Assembly: GCA_028871055.1 (NCBI GenBank)
Contig: JAGWON010000007.1
Location: forward strand, 90,525 to 154,524
Direction of reading: 5' to 3'
DNA from: Alphaproteobacteria bacterium
Lineage (GTDB): Bacteria; Pseudomonadota; Alphaproteobacteria; ATCC43930; CGMCC-115725
DNA: 64,000 nt
This document shows, piece by piece, positions 37,200 to 47,478 of the stretch. The translations under genes and the position numbers were made by a program. Numbering within the stretch: position 1 is the first letter of the stretch; each line of letters starts with the position of its first letter. Below the pieces are notes generated by a model. That model was given only the letters and a program-made list of their open reading frames with translations, did not search any database and was not told the origin of the DNA.

Positions 37200-38471
37200 T
37201 CAGCCGGCCTGCAAATGCCGTCGCCGCAGCGTGCGCAACGCGGTGATCGCCAGAAATGCGGTCAGCGCGTCAAGGCAAGCGACGACGACGAATACGGCCG
37301 TCCAGCTCGCAGTCATCTGCTTGAGGAACGCGGCCGCCGGCCCACCCAGGATCGAGCCGACGCCCTGCGCGATATAGAGGAAGCCATAATTGGTCGCGGC
37401 GAATTTCGGTCCGAAGGTGTCGGTCAAGGTCGACGGGAAGAGCGAGAAGATCTCGCCCCAACCGAAGAATACCAAGCCGGTCAGAACGACGAACAGCGCC
37501 GGGTTGCCCAGCGAGCCGAAGAGCACCAGGATGGCGAGCGCCTCGAGCGAGAAGGCGAGCGCCATCGTCGCCTCGCGGCCGATATGATCCGAGATCCAGC
37601 CGAAGAACGGCCGCGTGAGGCCATTGGTGAAGCGCGACAGCGTGAGTGACAGCGGCAGCGCCGCCATGCCGAGGACGAGGACCTGTGCGACGTGATACTC
37701 GTTCGCAAACGGCCCGACGTTCGACACCACCATCAGCCCGCTGGTCGACATCATCGTCATCATCACGAAGAGCAGATAGAAGATAGGATTCCGGAGCATT
37801 TCCCGGGGCGCATAGCTGCGCTTCGATTGCTTCTCGATGCGCACCGTCTCCTCGCTATAGCCGGTTGGCCGGTAGCCCTCGGGCGGCGTGCGCAGGCCTT
37901 GCGCCGCGAGGATGCCGACGACGCCCTGGATCAGACCCCAGACCACGAGCGTGTGCTGATAGCCCGCAGTCTGGACCATGTCGGCGATCGGGAAACTGGT
38001 GAAGATCGCGCCGAAGCCATAGCCCGCGGCGGCGAGGCCGGTCGCCAAGCCGCGGCGGTCGGGAAACCAGCGCACCATCAGGCCGATGATGCCGACATAG
38101 ATGATGCCGGTGCCGAAGCCGCCGATGATGCCGTAGGTGATATAGAGCGCCCAGATGTTCGTGGCGAAAGCGGCCAGGACCCAGCTGCCGCCTGCCATGA
38201 TCGCGCCCACCGAGATCAGCAGACGCGGCCCGAACCGGTCGACCAGATAAGCCTGAAACGGCGAGAAGAAGGTCTGGAGGATGATGAGGAGCGAGAACGT
38301 CCATTGCAACTCGGCGAGCGTCGTGCCCATCGCCTTGTTGAGCGGGCCGGTGAACAGCGTCCAGACGTATTGCGGGCTCGAGATCGCCATCATGGCGACG
38401 ATGCCGAGGACCAACTGATACCAGCGTTTGCCGACGGAAACCGCCGCGGCGGGTGAAGCGGATACCGACAT
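37200..38471 (-). CDS. OFA-family MFS carrier (oxalate/formate antiporter-like)
   Basis: Protein of 423 residues, twelve helices. It has the loop YLVDRFGPRLLISVG, the later loop GWISDHIGREATMALAF and the OFA signature WGEIFSLFPSTLTDTFG. The segment after the last loop (TNYGFLYIAQGVGSIL) parallels the paralogue at 1078-2334. GAGGGGATTGTC precedes the ATG. It sits directly upstream of the formamidase gene, so formate, a formamidase product, is a plausible substrate; this is inference from context only. Confidence 0.88.
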   Translation of the reverse strand: MSVSASPAAAVSVGKRWYQLVLGIVAMMAISSPQYVWTLFTGPLNKAMGTTLAELQWTFSLLIILQTFFSPFQAYLVDRFGPRLLISVGAIMAGGSWVLAAFATNIWALYITYGIIGGFGTGIIYVGIIGLMVRWFPDRRGLATGLAAAGYGFGAIFTSFPIADMVQTAGYQHTLVVWGLIQGVVGILAAQGLRTPPEGYRPTGYSEETVRIEKQSKRSYAPREMLRNPIFYLLFVMMTMMSTSGLMVVSNVGPFANEYHVAQVLVLGMAALPLSLTLSRFTNGLTRPFFGWISDHIGREATMALAFSLEALAILVLFGSLGNPALFVVLTGLVFFGWGEIFSLFPSTLTDTFGPKFAATNYGFLYIAQGVGSILGGPAAAFLKQMTASWTAVFVVVACLDALTAFLAITALRTLRRRHLQAG

Positions 38472-38527
38472 GACAATCCCCTCTCTCTAGCTTGCCGCCG
38501 AATATCTTAGCAAGAATGGGACCGTTC

Positions 38528-38569
38528 GGCGCCAAATGAAACCCCCGCCGGCAGTGGCGCCGGCGGGGG
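38528..38569 (-). terminator. Intrinsic terminator of the glnBA unit
   Basis: On the minus strand, an 11-bp GC stem (CCCCCGCCGGC / GCCGGCGGGGG, plus-strand 38542-38569) with a six-base loop is followed by TTTCATTT. It lies 28 bases past the glnA stop. Confidence 0.8.
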
Positions 38570-38596
38570 CGATCAACGCAGAGCGGAGAGGCGGAA

Positions 38597-40006
38597 TCAG
38601 ACGCTGTAGTACATCTCGAACTCGATCGGATGCGGCGTGTGCTCGAACTTGTGCACCTCTTCCATCTTCAGTTCGATGTAGGACTCAAGGAAGTCCTTGG
38701 TGAACACGTCGCCTTTGATCAGGAAGGCGCTGTCGGCCTTGAGGCATTCGAGCGCCTCGCGCAGGCTGCCGCAGACCGTCGGCACGCCCTTCAATTCCTC
38801 GGGCGGCAGATCGTAGAGGTTCTTGTCGATCGGCTGCCCCGGATTGATCTTGTTCTGCACGCCGTCGAGGCCGGCCATCAGCATCGCCGCGAAGCCGAGA
38901 TAGGGATTGGCGGCCGGATCGGGAAAGCGGACCTCGACGCGCTTGGCCTTGGGGCTCGAGACGATCGGGATGCGGCACGCGGCCGAACGGTTGCGCGCCG
39001 AATAGGCCAGCAGCACCGGCGCCTCGAAGCCGGGAATGAGGCGCTTGTAGCTGTTGGTCGTCGGGTTGGTGAAGGCGTTGATCGCCTTGGCGTGCTTGAT
39101 GATGCCGCCGATGTAGTGGAGCGCAAGGTCCGACAGGTCGGCATAGCCAGAGCCGGCAAAGAGCGGCTTGTCGCCCTTCCATATCGACTGGTGGGTGTGC
39201 ATGCCCGAGCCGTTGTCGCCCTTGATCGGCTTCGGCATGAAGGTCGCGGTCTTGCCGTACTGGTTTGCCACCATCATGGCAACGTACTTGTAGATCTGCA
39301 TATGGTCGGCGGTGCGCACCAGCGTCGAGAACTCGAAGCCCAGTTCGTGCTGCGCGGGCGCCACTTCGTGGTGGTGCTTCTCGACCTTGAGGCCCATGTC
39401 GGACATGGTCGACAGCATCTCGGAGCGCAGATCGTAGGTGCTGTCGACCGGCGGCACCGGAAAGTAGCCGCCCTTGATCGGCGGGCGGTGGCCTGTGTTG
39501 CCATCCGGCACCTTGCGGTCGCTGTAGTAGGGGCCTTCCTCGCTGTCGATGGCGTAGAACTGGGTCTCCATCGCCGACTTGTAGCGCACGTCGTCGAACA
39601 CGAAGAACTCGGCCTCGGGGCCGAAATAGGCCTTGTCGCCGATTCGGGTCGAGGCGAGATATTTTTCCGCCTTCCTGGCGATCGAGCGCGGGCAGCGCTC
39701 GTAAGGCTGGCCGGAGAGCGGTTCATGCGTGTCGCAGAACACCGAAATCGTGGTCTGCGCGCAGAAGGGATCGAGCACGGCGGTGTCGAAGTCCGGCACC
39801 AGGAGCATGTCGCTTTCGTTGATCGTCTTCCAGCCCGCGATCGACGAGCCGTCGAACGGCACGCCGGTCTTGAGGAAATCCGTGCTGATTGCCTTGACGT
39901 GATAGGACAGGTGCTGCCACTTGCCGCGCGGGTCGGTAAAGCGAAAATCGACGTACTTGGCGTCGTGTTCCTTGATCATCTCCATGATCTTTTTCGGATC
40001 GGACAT
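38597..40006 (-). CDS. glnA: Glutamine synthetase type I
   Basis: Protein of 469 residues, the standard GSI length. It makes glutamine from glutamate, ammonia and ATP. Visible motifs: [11 protein letters not shown] near 50, the beta-barrel metal residues in FGPEAEFF, the ATP loop [14 protein letters not shown], and NRSAACRIP. Tyr398 in [10 protein letters not shown] is the adenylylation site, so it should be controlled by GlnE. GGGGAGACTGAGTCCG precedes the ATG. It is 122 bases downstream of glnB and shares its sigma-54 promoter. Confidence 0.97.
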   Translation of the reverse strand: MSDPKKIMEMIKEHDAKYVDFRFTDPRGKWQHLSYHVKAISTDFLKTGVPFDGSSIAGWKTINESDMLLVPDFDTAVLDPFCAQTTISVFCDTHEPLSGQPYERCPRSIARKAEKYLASTRIGDKAYFGPEAEFFVFDDVRYKSAMETQFYAIDSEEGPYYSDRKVPDGNTGHRPPIKGGYFPVPPVDSTYDLRSEMLSTMSDMGLKVEKHHHEVAPAQHELGFEFSTLVRTADHMQIYKYVAMMVANQYGKTATFMPKPIKGDNGSGMHTHQSIWKGDKPLFAGSGYADLSDLALHYIGGIIKHAKAINAFTNPTTNSYKRLIPGFEAPVLLAYSARNRSAACRIPIVSSPKAKRVEVRFPDPAANPYLGFAAMLMAGLDGVQNKINPGQPIDKNLYDLPPEELKGVPTVCGSLREALECLKADSAFLIKGDVFTKDFLESYIELKMEEVHKFEHTPHPIEFEMYYSV

Positions 40007-40128
40007 CGGACTCAGTCTCCCCTTCGTGGTGGTTTGTACTGGTGTGGTTGGTGTCGGTCGGCGGCCGCCGCGGCGAAGGGCGTCACCCTATCGGTCCGGC
40101 GGCCGCGAACCTAGAAGTTTGAAACGGA

Positions 40129-40623
<495 letters not shown>

Positions 40624-40648
40624 TCAAAAAATAGGCAAGGATGCACAA

Positions 40649-41854
40649 TTAAAGGGCCGATATTCGCCGATTGTCTTGCCGCGCCAGCCACTCGCCGAGG
40701 CGGTCCATCGCTTCCTCGATGGCTTCCCGGCTGGCGGCATAGGAAAAGCGCACGAAGCCCTCGCCGAAGGCGCCGAAGCTAGTGCCGGCGACGGTAGCGA
40801 TTCCGGCCTCGTCGAGCAGGCGGCGCTCGATGTCGCGTGCGCCGAGACCGCTGCCGGCGATATTGGGGAAGGCGTAGAACGCGCCGCCCGGCGTGGCGCA
40901 GCGCAATCCGGGCAGCCGATTGAGCGCGGCGACGATCACCTTACGCCGCTCGGCAAAGGCGCGGACCATGGCGTCGACCTCGGTGCGCGGTCCGGTGAGC
41001 GCAGCAATGCCGGCGAATTGCGCCGCCGCGTTGACGCAGGAATGGCAGTTGATGGCGAGGCGTTCGGCCGCGGCGAACAGCGAGTCCGGCCACACGCCGT
41101 AGCCGAGCCGCCAGCCGGTCATCGCATAGGTCTTGCTCCAGCCGTCGAGCAGGATGACGCGGTCGGCGATCGACGGATAGGTCAACAGGCTGACATGGCG
41201 GGCGCCATCGTAGAGGATCTCGCCATAGATCTCGTCGCTCATCACCGCGACATGCGGGAAGCGCTCGAGCCCGGCAACCAGCTTGTCGAGCTCGACCTTC
41301 GGCACGATGCCGCCGGTCGGATTGGCCGGGCTGTTGATGATGATGAGGCGCGAGCGCTCCGTCAGCTTGGCGAGAACCTCCTCGGCGCTGAACGAAAAGC
41401 CCTTCGCCTCGTGCAGAGCGATCGGCACCGGCGTCGCGCCGGAAAAGCGGATGACGCTCTCGTAAATCGGAAAGCCGGGATTGGGATAGAGGATTTCGGC
41501 GCCGGCCTCGCCGAACATCATGATGGCGAAGAACATCGTCACCTTGCCGCCGGGCACGACCAGCACGCGGTCGGGCGAGACGGTCACGCCGTGGCGGCGG
41601 TGCAGGTCGGCCACCACCGCCTCGCGCACCTTCGGGATGCCGTTGGCCGGCGTGTAGCCGTGGTGGCCGTCGGCGAGCGCCTTGCGTCCGGCCTCGACGA
41701 CGTGCGGCGGTGTCGGGAAATCGGGCTGGCCGATACCGAGATTGATGATGCGGCGGCCCTGCGCTTCGAGCGCCTTAGCGCGCGCCAGGACCTCGAACGC
41801 GCTCTCGGTACCGAGCCGCGACATGCGCGCGGCCATGACGAGGGATGCGGTCAT
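40649..41854 (-). CDS. PLP-dependent class I aminotransferase
   Basis: Protein of 401 residues, fold type I, AspC-like. Key parts: NLGIGQPDFPTP (about 38-49), the tyrosine and Pro-rich NPGFPIYES, NSPANPTGG (174-182), SDEIYGEILY (206-215), the PLP lysine K241 in DGWSKTYAMTGWRLGY, and the C-terminal FVRFSYA with the substrate carboxylate Arg. It moves an amino group between an amino acid and a 2-oxo acid; specificity cannot be read. It lies upstream of glnB on the same strand with the sigma-54 promoter in between. Confidence 0.92.
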   Translation of the reverse strand: MTASLVMAARMSRLGTESAFEVLARAKALEAQGRRIINLGIGQPDFPTPPHVVEAGRKALADGHHGYTPANGIPKVREAVVADLHRRHGVTVSPDRVLVVPGGKVTMFFAIMMFGEAGAEILYPNPGFPIYESVIRFSGATPVPIALHEAKGFSFSAEEVLAKLTERSRLIIINSPANPTGGIVPKVELDKLVAGLERFPHVAVMSDEIYGEILYDGARHVSLLTYPSIADRVILLDGWSKTYAMTGWRLGYGVWPDSLFAAAERLAINCHSCVNAAAQFAGIAALTGPRTEVDAMVRAFAERRKVIVAALNRLPGLRCATPGGAFYAFPNIAGSGLGARDIERRLLDEAGIATVAGTSFGAFGEGFVRFSYAASREAIEEAMDRLGEWLARQDNRRISAL

Positions 41855-41904
41855 ACGGTCATTCTAGCGCCGCGCGGGGCGGCGCCGAAACCGTATCGGT
41901 GCCG

Positions 41905-42093
41905 TCAGGCGCGCGACGCAGTGGCGCGGTAGGATTTAACAATCAGCAAGCCGAATGCGGCGAGGGCGACGATGCCGCTGATGCCGATGCCATGCAGCGG
42001 GGTGCCGAGTCGGGTCTCGGCGAGGCGCGCGGCGAGCAACGCCAGCCACAGCGGCCACAGGCGCGCGAGCCGCTGGCGCAGCCTGAGCTGCAT
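41905..42093 (-). CDS. Small membrane protein, 62 residues
   Basis: Short frame with two hydrophobic stretches (LARLWPLWLALLAARLA and GIGISGIVALAAFGLLIV) and a basic C terminus, so a two-helix inner-membrane protein. Family not recognised. The ATG at 42093 follows GGAG at short spacing; an in-frame ATG 22 codons upstream is possible. A sigma-70-like promoter on the same strand lies at 42202-42229. Confidence 0.45.
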   Translation of the reverse strand: MQLRLRQRLARLWPLWLALLAARLAETRLGTPLHGIGISGIVALAAFGLLIVKSYRATASRA

Positions 42094-42201
42094 GGCTCTC
42101 CAATGATAGCGACGATCCGCCGTCGCTCGGGTCAGGGACAACTCGGCCTCCGAGCGCATAGTTTACCGCTGCCGGGTCAAGCCCCGATGCCGCGCTGGGC
42201 G

Positions 42202-42229
42202 AATCTATAAAAAATCGAAACAATGTCAA
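42202..42229 (-). promoter_or_regulatory. Sigma-70-like promoter in an AT-rich patch
   Basis: Minus-strand TTGACA (42224-42229) and TAGATT (42202-42207) are separated by 16 bases within an AT-rich region that stands out from the GC-rich surroundings. It points toward the small membrane protein gene. Confidence 0.4.
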
Positions 42230-42381
42230 ATGGAGTTTCAAGTTATTGCAGAATAATATGGGAATACGATTAATAAAGATTCCAGTGTGGTTAATAACGG
42301 TGCAGGCGAGATCTGCGGCGCTATTACCGCGCTGCCAAGCGCACACGGACGGCTCGCGGACGGATCGGTCGGACGGGAGAT

Positions 42382-42459
42382 TGGGGCGAGTGACCGGATT
42401 CGAACCGGCGACATCCAGAATCACAATCTGGCGCTCTAACCAACTGAGCTACACTCGCC
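42382..42459 (-). tRNA. tRNA-His (GTG)
   Basis: Cloverleaf on the minus strand with anticodon loop TTGTGAT (anticodon GTG) in stem CCAGA/TCTGG, T arm with TTCGAAT, and acceptor GCGAGTG/CACTCGC. The extra 5' G facing discriminator C73, a histidine identity feature, is encoded at 42459, and CCA is encoded at 42384-42382. Confidence 0.96.
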
Positions 42460-42509
42460 GCCAAGGCCGGTCCTAGCGCGAAGGCCTTCGGAACGTCAAG
42501 CCAAGAGCC

Positions 42510-44009
42510 ATGAACCCCGCCGACCATGCGCTGCTGACCCCCGCCGAGATGGCGGCGGCCGACCGCGCGGCCGCGGCGGCTGGCGTTGCCGGCAGCGTCC
42601 TGATGGAGGCAGCCGGCCGGGCGGTCGCCGAGGCGGTGATGCGGCGCTGGTCGCCGCGGCCGGTCAGCGTGCTGTGCGGGCCCGGCAACAACGGCGGCGA
42701 CGGCTTCGCCGCGGCGCGCCGGCTGGCCGCCGCCGGCTGGCCGGTGCGCCTCGGACTGTTGGGCGACCGGGACCAACTCAGCGGCGAGGTGCGCGAGCAC
42801 GCCGCGCGCTGGCGCGGCGATGTCGAGCAACTGTCGCCGGCCATCCTCGACGGCGCCGGCGTCGCCATCGACGCGATCTTCGGCGCCGGCTTGGCGCGCC
42901 CGGTCGAGGGCGCGGCGCGCACGGTGATCGAAGCGCTGATCGAGCGCCGGCTGCCGGTGGTCGCGGTCGACGTGCCGAGCGGGCTCGACGGCGCCAGCGG
43001 CGCCGTGCTGGGCATCGCCGCGCCGGCGACGATCACCGTCACTTTTTTCCGCAAGAAGCCGGGCCACCTGTTGCTGCCGGGCCGGCTGCTGTGCGGCGAG
43101 TTGCGGCTCGCCGATATCGGCATCCCCGCCGCCGTGCTCGACGCCATTGCGCCGCGCTGCTTCGAGAACGATCCGGCACTGTGGCTCGATGCCTATCCCT
43201 GGGCCGAGCACGGCACCCATAAATATCGGCGTGGCCATGCCGTCGTGTTTGGCGGCGCGGCGATGACCGGCGCGGCGCGGCTGGCGGCGCGCGCGGCGCA
43301 GCGGATCGGCGCCGGTCTCACCACGGTCGCGGCGCCGGCAGCGGCATTTCCGATCTACGCCGCCGCGCTCGAGAGCATTCTGGTGACGAAGCTCGCGCGC
43401 GCTGGCGACTTCGCGCGCTTCATCAAGGACGCGCGGCGCAACGCCATCCTGGTCGGGCCGGGCGCCGGCGTCGCTCCGGCGACGCGCCACGCCGCGCTGG
43501 CGGCGCTGGCGACGCGCCGCGGCGTCGTGCTCGACGCCGATGCGCTCACCGTCTTCGCCAAGGAGCGCAAGACGCTGTTCAACGCCCTGGCCGGCGCCCG
43601 GGCGGTGCTGACGCCGCACGACGGCGAGTTCGCCCGGCTCTTTTCGGTGGCCGGCGACAAGCTCGCGCGCGCGCGTGCCGCCGCCGCGGAGAGCCGCGCC
43701 GTCGTGCTGCTCAAGGGCACCGATACGGTAATCGCCGCGCCCGACGGGCGCGCCGCGATCAATGCCAATGCGCCGCCGACCCTCGCCACCGGCGGCTCCG
43801 GCGACGTGCTTGCGGGAATGATCCTCGGTCTCCTGGCCCAGGGGCTCGATCCGTTCCGCGCCGCCGCCGCCGCCTGCTGGCTGCACGGCGATGTCGCGCA
43901 GGATTGCGGGCCGGGCCTGGTACCCGAAGACCTCGTCGCGCGGTTGCCGGCCGCGCTGGCGCGCTTGGCGGCGCGGGCTGCACTTGCCAAGGGTATGACG
44001 CGGGGGTAA
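42510..44009 (+). CDS. nnr: Bifunctional NAD(P)H-hydrate epimerase / ADP-dependent dehydratase
   Basis: Protein of 499 residues with both repair domains. The N-terminal epimerase (YjeF_N, about 1-215) has LMEAAGRAVAEAV, CGPGNNGGDGFAAARRL and VAVDVPSGLDG. The C-terminal dehydratase (about 225-490) has HKYRRGHAVVFGGA, the nucleotide-site LTPHDGEFARL, and ATGGSGDVLAGMI with the catalytic Asp. It restores damaged NADH and NADPH hydrates. It starts 50 bases after tRNA-His on the other strand. The malonyl-CoA decarboxylase gene follows after 4 bases. Confidence 0.95.
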   Translation: MNPADHALLTPAEMAAADRAAAAAGVAGSVLMEAAGRAVAEAVMRRWSPRPVSVLCGPGNNGGDGFAAARRLAAAGWPVRLGLLGDRDQLSGEVREHAARWRGDVEQLSPAILDGAGVAIDAIFGAGLARPVEGAARTVIEALIERRLPVVAVDVPSGLDGASGAVLGIAAPATITVTFFRKKPGHLLLPGRLLCGELRLADIGIPAAVLDAIAPRCFENDPALWLDAYPWAEHGTHKYRRGHAVVFGGAAMTGAARLAARAAQRIGAGLTTVAAPAAAFPIYAAALESILVTKLARAGDFARFIKDARRNAILVGPGAGVAPATRHAALAALATRRGVVLDADALTVFAKERKTLFNALAGARAVLTPHDGEFARLFSVAGDKLARARAAAAESRAVVLLKGTDTVIAAPDGRAAINANAPPTLATGGSGDVLAGMILGLLAQGLDPFRAAAAACWLHGDVAQDCGPGLVPEDLVARLPAALARLAARAALAKGMTRG

Positions 44010-44013
44010 TCGC

Positions 44014-45456
44014 ATGGCGATGAGCGAGCGCATCAGTCTGCTGGATCGCACCCTCAATTCGCTGCGCGGCGCGTGGCGCGATTCGCTGCGTGGCGCCTGG
44101 CGCGACATCGCGGCCTCGGCGCGCGATGCGCTCACGAGCCCGCCGCGGCCGGAGCTGTCGCGCGAGGACGCCGAGCGCCTGCGCAGCCAGCTTCGCGACT
44201 GCCTCGAAGGCCGGGGCGGCGAGGTCTCGGCCCGGGCCCGCGCGGCGGAGCTCGGCCGCACTTATCTCGCGCTCAACGCGGTCGGGCGCGAGCGCTTCCT
44301 GCGGCTGTTGGCGACCGAGTTCGACATCGACCATCGCGAGGTCGCGCGCATCAGCGCGCAGCTCCAATCCGCCGCCGACGATTTCGAGCGCCGCAAGGTC
44401 GAGCGCACGCTGCGCCAGGCGCTCGAGCCGCCGCGCGTCAAGCTGCTGACCCAATTCAACGGCCTGCCCGAGGGCGTCAAGTTCCTGGTCGACCTGCGCG
44501 CCGAGCTGATGCGGCTCGGACGCGAGGATGTCGATCTCGCCGCGCTCGAACAGGATCTCAAGGCGCTGCTCACCAGCTGGTTCGATATCGGCTTCCTCGA
44601 GCTGCGCTGCATCACCTGGGACGCGCCCGCGGCGTTGCTCGAGAAGCTGATGCTCTACGAGGCGGTGCACGAAATCCGCAGTTGGAACGATCTCAAGAAC
44701 CGGCTCGAAGCCGACCGCCGCTGCTTCGCCTTCTTTCATCCGCGCATGCCGCAGGAGCCGATCATCTTCCTCGAGGTCGCGCTGACCAAGGGCATGTCCG
44801 ACAACGTCCAGTCGCTGCTCGACGAGAGCGCGCCGATTGGCGATCCGGCGGACGCCGATACCGCGAACTTCTATTCGATCTCGAACTGCCAGCGCGGCCT
44901 GTGGGGCATCAGCTTCGGCGACTTCCTCATCAAGCGCGTCGTCGACATGCTCGCGGCCGAGCTGCCGCATCTCAAGACCTATGCCACGTTGTCGCCGATC
45001 CCCGGCTTCGGCGCCTGGCTCGAGCAGCGCCTGGGCGAGGAAGGCGACGACTTGCTCAAGGAAGACGAGCGCGCCGCCATCGCCGGGTTGTCACGCGGCG
45101 GCAACGACGGCGGCCTGGCGACCCTGATCGCCGCGCCGGACTGGATCGCCGACGAAGTGACGGTGCAGGCGCTCAAGGCGCCGCTGATGCGGCTCTGTGC
45201 CCGCTATCTCTTGAACGAGACGACGCCGGCGGGCCGCGCCATCGATCCGGTCGCGCATTTCCATCTGAGCAACGGCGCGCGGATCGAGCGCATCAACTGG
45301 CGCGGCGACCTGTCGAAGAAAGGCCTGCAGCAGTCCTTCGGCATGATGATCAACTACCTCTATCGCCTCGGCGACATCGAGGAGAACCACGAGGCCTATA
45401 CCGGCGAGGGTCGGATCACCGCCTCGGCCGGGGTTTTGCGGCTGATCAAAGACTGA
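44014..45456 (+). CDS. Malonyl-CoA decarboxylase
   Basis: Protein of 480 residues. An N-terminal helical part is followed by the GNAT-like catalytic part. Markers are KFLVDLRAELM, ITWDAPAALLEKLM, RCFAFFHPRMPQEPIIFLEVAL, SISNCQRGLWGISFG, and VAHFHLSNGARIERINW, which holds the catalytic His. It converts malonyl-CoA to acetyl-CoA. GGGGGTAATCGC precedes the ATG, and nnr ends 4 bases before it. The N terminus carries a tandem 8-residue repeat, SLRGAWRD twice (encoded near 44060-44110). Confidence 0.93.
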   Translation: MAMSERISLLDRTLNSLRGAWRDSLRGAWRDIAASARDALTSPPRPELSREDAERLRSQLRDCLEGRGGEVSARARAAELGRTYLALNAVGRERFLRLLATEFDIDHREVARISAQLQSAADDFERRKVERTLRQALEPPRVKLLTQFNGLPEGVKFLVDLRAELMRLGREDVDLAALEQDLKALLTSWFDIGFLELRCITWDAPAALLEKLMLYEAVHEIRSWNDLKNRLEADRRCFAFFHPRMPQEPIIFLEVALTKGMSDNVQSLLDESAPIGDPADADTANFYSISNCQRGLWGISFGDFLIKRVVDMLAAELPHLKTYATLSPIPGFGAWLEQRLGEEGDDLLKEDERAAIAGLSRGGNDGGLATLIAAPDWIADEVTVQALKAPLMRLCARYLLNETTPAGRAIDPVAHFHLSNGARIERINWRGDLSKKGLQQSFGMMINYLYRLGDIEENHEAYTGEGRITASAGVLRLIKD

Positions 45457-45668
45457 ATTGGGTCAGTCTTGTTGCGGATAAAAGCTTCAAAAATCCTCGA
45501 AACTTATTGCTTTTGGCTCGAATTCCCGCCATTAATCATTCGTTAATTATCCCCAACGGGCTGTGGATTAAAACGCCATTCAAGGTGAGATGCATTCCGA
45601 AGGGGCCGCATCGGGGGCTTGGTACGCTGTTCAATAGCCTGCTGCATAACCGCCGGACACCGGTCGAG

Positions 45669-45878
45669 GTGAAAAGCGGCGATCGTTTCTTTCGCCGTCG
45701 CCGTGACAAGGTCATGGAACTGGTGACGGTCACGGATTTGCGCGCTGATTCGCTCGGTATTCCGCACGTCCATTTCAAGCTGACCTTCGAGGAGTCCGCA
45801 ATCGGCCGGGTCGAAGGCGGCCGGCGCGTGCTCGCGCTCAACTCCTTCGTCGAGGCCTATAGCCAGCGGCTCGCCTGA
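45669..45878 (+). CDS. Small hypothetical protein
   Basis: Frame of 69 codons with a GTG start preceded by a weak GGTCGAG. It reads KSGDRFFRRRRDKVMELVTV, then a Gly-Ile-Pro-His-Val segment and a C-terminal LALNSFVEAYSQRLA, suggesting a small beta-barrel-like protein. Similar short alphaproteobacterial hypotheticals begin with the GDRFFRRRRD pattern (from memory). The ATG at 45714 is an alternative start. It lies between malonyl-CoA decarboxylase and tRNA-Leu. Function unknown. Confidence 0.5.
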   Translation: MKSGDRFFRRRRDKVMELVTVTDLRADSLGIPHVHFKLTFEESAIGRVEGGRRVLALNSFVEAYSQRLA

Positions 45879-45965
45879 CGGCGCCGCGCCGGCGGCCTTC
45901 GCCTTTCCCACGATTGGGTGCTGTGCTATGAAGCCGCCGTCGCCGCGGGGCGGACACGTCCGGGC

Positions 45966-46050
45966 GCGGGCGTGGCGGAATTGGCAGACGCACTCGGTTT
46001 AGGTCCGAGCGACGCAAGTCGTGGGGGTTCGAATCCCTCCGCCCGCACCA
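45966..46050 (+). tRNA. tRNA-Leu (TAG)
   Basis: Acceptor GCGGGCG/CGCCCGC, anticodon loop TTTAGGT (anticodon TAG) in stem CTCGG/CCGAG, a long variable arm as in class II tRNAs, T loop TTCGAAT, and encoded CCA at the end. Confidence 0.96.
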
Positions 46051-46100
46051 CCGGAGCCACGCCGAAAGCGGATAACCCAACAAGAAGAAGTCGTGATTCC

Positions 46101-47432
46101 ATGCAAGTGAGAGAGACCAGCGCCGAGGGCCTGAAGCGCGAATTCACCGTCGTCGTCGCGGCCGACGAGATCGAGAAGCAGATCCAGGACCGCCTTGCCG
46201 AGATCGGCCGCTCCGTCCGCCTGCCGGGCTTCCGTCCCGGCAAGGCGCCGCTTGCCCTGCTGAAGAAGCGCTACGGCCCGTCGGTGATGGGCGAGGTCGT
46301 CGAGCGCGCGGTCAACGACAGCTCGTCGGCGGCGATCAAGGAACACAAGCTGCGTCCGGCATTGCAGCCGAAGATCGAAATCGTCTCCTTTAACGAGGGC
46401 AAGGACCTCGAGTACAAGCTCGCGGTCGAAGTGCTGCCCGAGATCGGCCCGGTCGCGCTCGAAGGTATCGCGGTCGAGCGCTGGAAGGCCGAAATCCCGG
46501 ACGCGGACATCGACCAGGCGCTGGAGCGGATCGCCAAGCAGCAGCGCAAGTCGACGCCGGTCGACCGCGAGGCGGCGAAGGGCGACCTCGTGCGCATCGA
46601 TTTCAAGGGCTCGGTCGGCGGCGTCGCCTTTCCGGGCGGCAGCGCCGAGAACCACCTGCTCGAGCTCGGCACGGGCAGCTTCATTCCCGGCTTCGAAGAC
46701 CAGTTGATGGGCGCCAAGGCGGGCGAGGCGCGCACCGTCGCCGTCACCTTTCCGGCGGATTACGGCAATGCCGAGCTTGCCGGCAAGGCGGCCGAGTTCG
46801 CCGTCACGGTGAAGGAGGTGCGCCAGGCCGAGGCGCAGCCGATCGACGAATCCCTCGCCGCCGCCGTCGGCATGGGAAACCTCGCCGAGCTGCGTACCGC
46901 GGTGCGCGAGCGCCTGGAGCGCGAATACGGCGGCATCGCGCGCCAGAAGCTCAAGCGCGAGCTGCTCGACCAGCTGGCGTCGCGCTTCAGCTTCGCGGTG
47001 CCGGCCGGCATGCTCGACATCGAGTTCGAGCATCTCTGGCGCGAAATCGAAGCCGAGCGCAAGCGCGCCAAGGACGCCGGCGAGCCCGATCCCGAAGGCG
47101 CCAAGAGCGACGACGAGCTCAAGGCCGAGCTTCGTTCGCTGGCCGAGCGGCGGGTGCGGCTCGGCCTCTTGCTCAACGAGATCGGCCGCGCCAATTCGAT
47201 CACCGTCGCCGCCGAGGAGGTGAACCGCGCGGTCATCGAACGCGCGCGCGGCTTTCCCGGCCAGGAACGGGAAGTGCTAGAGTTCTATCGCAACAATTCC
47301 CAGGCGCTCGACAGCCTGCGGGCGCCGATCTACGAGGACAAGGTCGTCGACTTCGTCCTCGACAAGGTGAACGTGACGGAGCGCGCGGTGCCGCCGGCCG
47401 AGTTGACGGCCGCCGCCGCCAAGGAAGACTGA
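46101..47432 (+). CDS. tig: Trigger factor
   Basis: Ribosome-bound chaperone and peptidyl-prolyl isomerase of 443 residues. The N-terminal ribosome-binding domain includes the signature [19 protein letters not shown] (about 41-59). A central FKBP-type domain starts near [15 protein letters not shown], and the C-terminal helical chaperone arms follow. The start at 46101 gives the family N terminus [15 protein letters not shown]; the open frame upstream runs through tRNA-Leu. clpP follows after 46 bases. Confidence 0.97.
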   Translation: MQVRETSAEGLKREFTVVVAADEIEKQIQDRLAEIGRSVRLPGFRPGKAPLALLKKRYGPSVMGEVVERAVNDSSSAAIKEHKLRPALQPKIEIVSFNEGKDLEYKLAVEVLPEIGPVALEGIAVERWKAEIPDADIDQALERIAKQQRKSTPVDREAAKGDLVRIDFKGSVGGVAFPGGSAENHLLELGTGSFIPGFEDQLMGAKAGEARTVAVTFPADYGNAELAGKAAEFAVTVKEVRQAEAQPIDESLAAAVGMGNLAELRTAVRERLEREYGGIARQKLKRELLDQLASRFSFAVPAGMLDIEFEHLWREIEAERKRAKDAGEPDPEGAKSDDELKAELRSLAERRVRLGLLLNEIGRANSITVAAEEVNRAVIERARGFPGQEREVLEFYRNNSQALDSLRAPIYEDKVVDFVLDKVNVTERAVPPAELTAAAAKED

Positions 47433-47478
47433 GCGCGTCGGAAATCCCCGAGGCGCGGAGAGACGAGGACAGGTAGCG

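Noticed and set aside
42246..42476. 76-codon frame across tRNA-His
   Set aside because: It reads through the tRNA gene and has no protein-like features.
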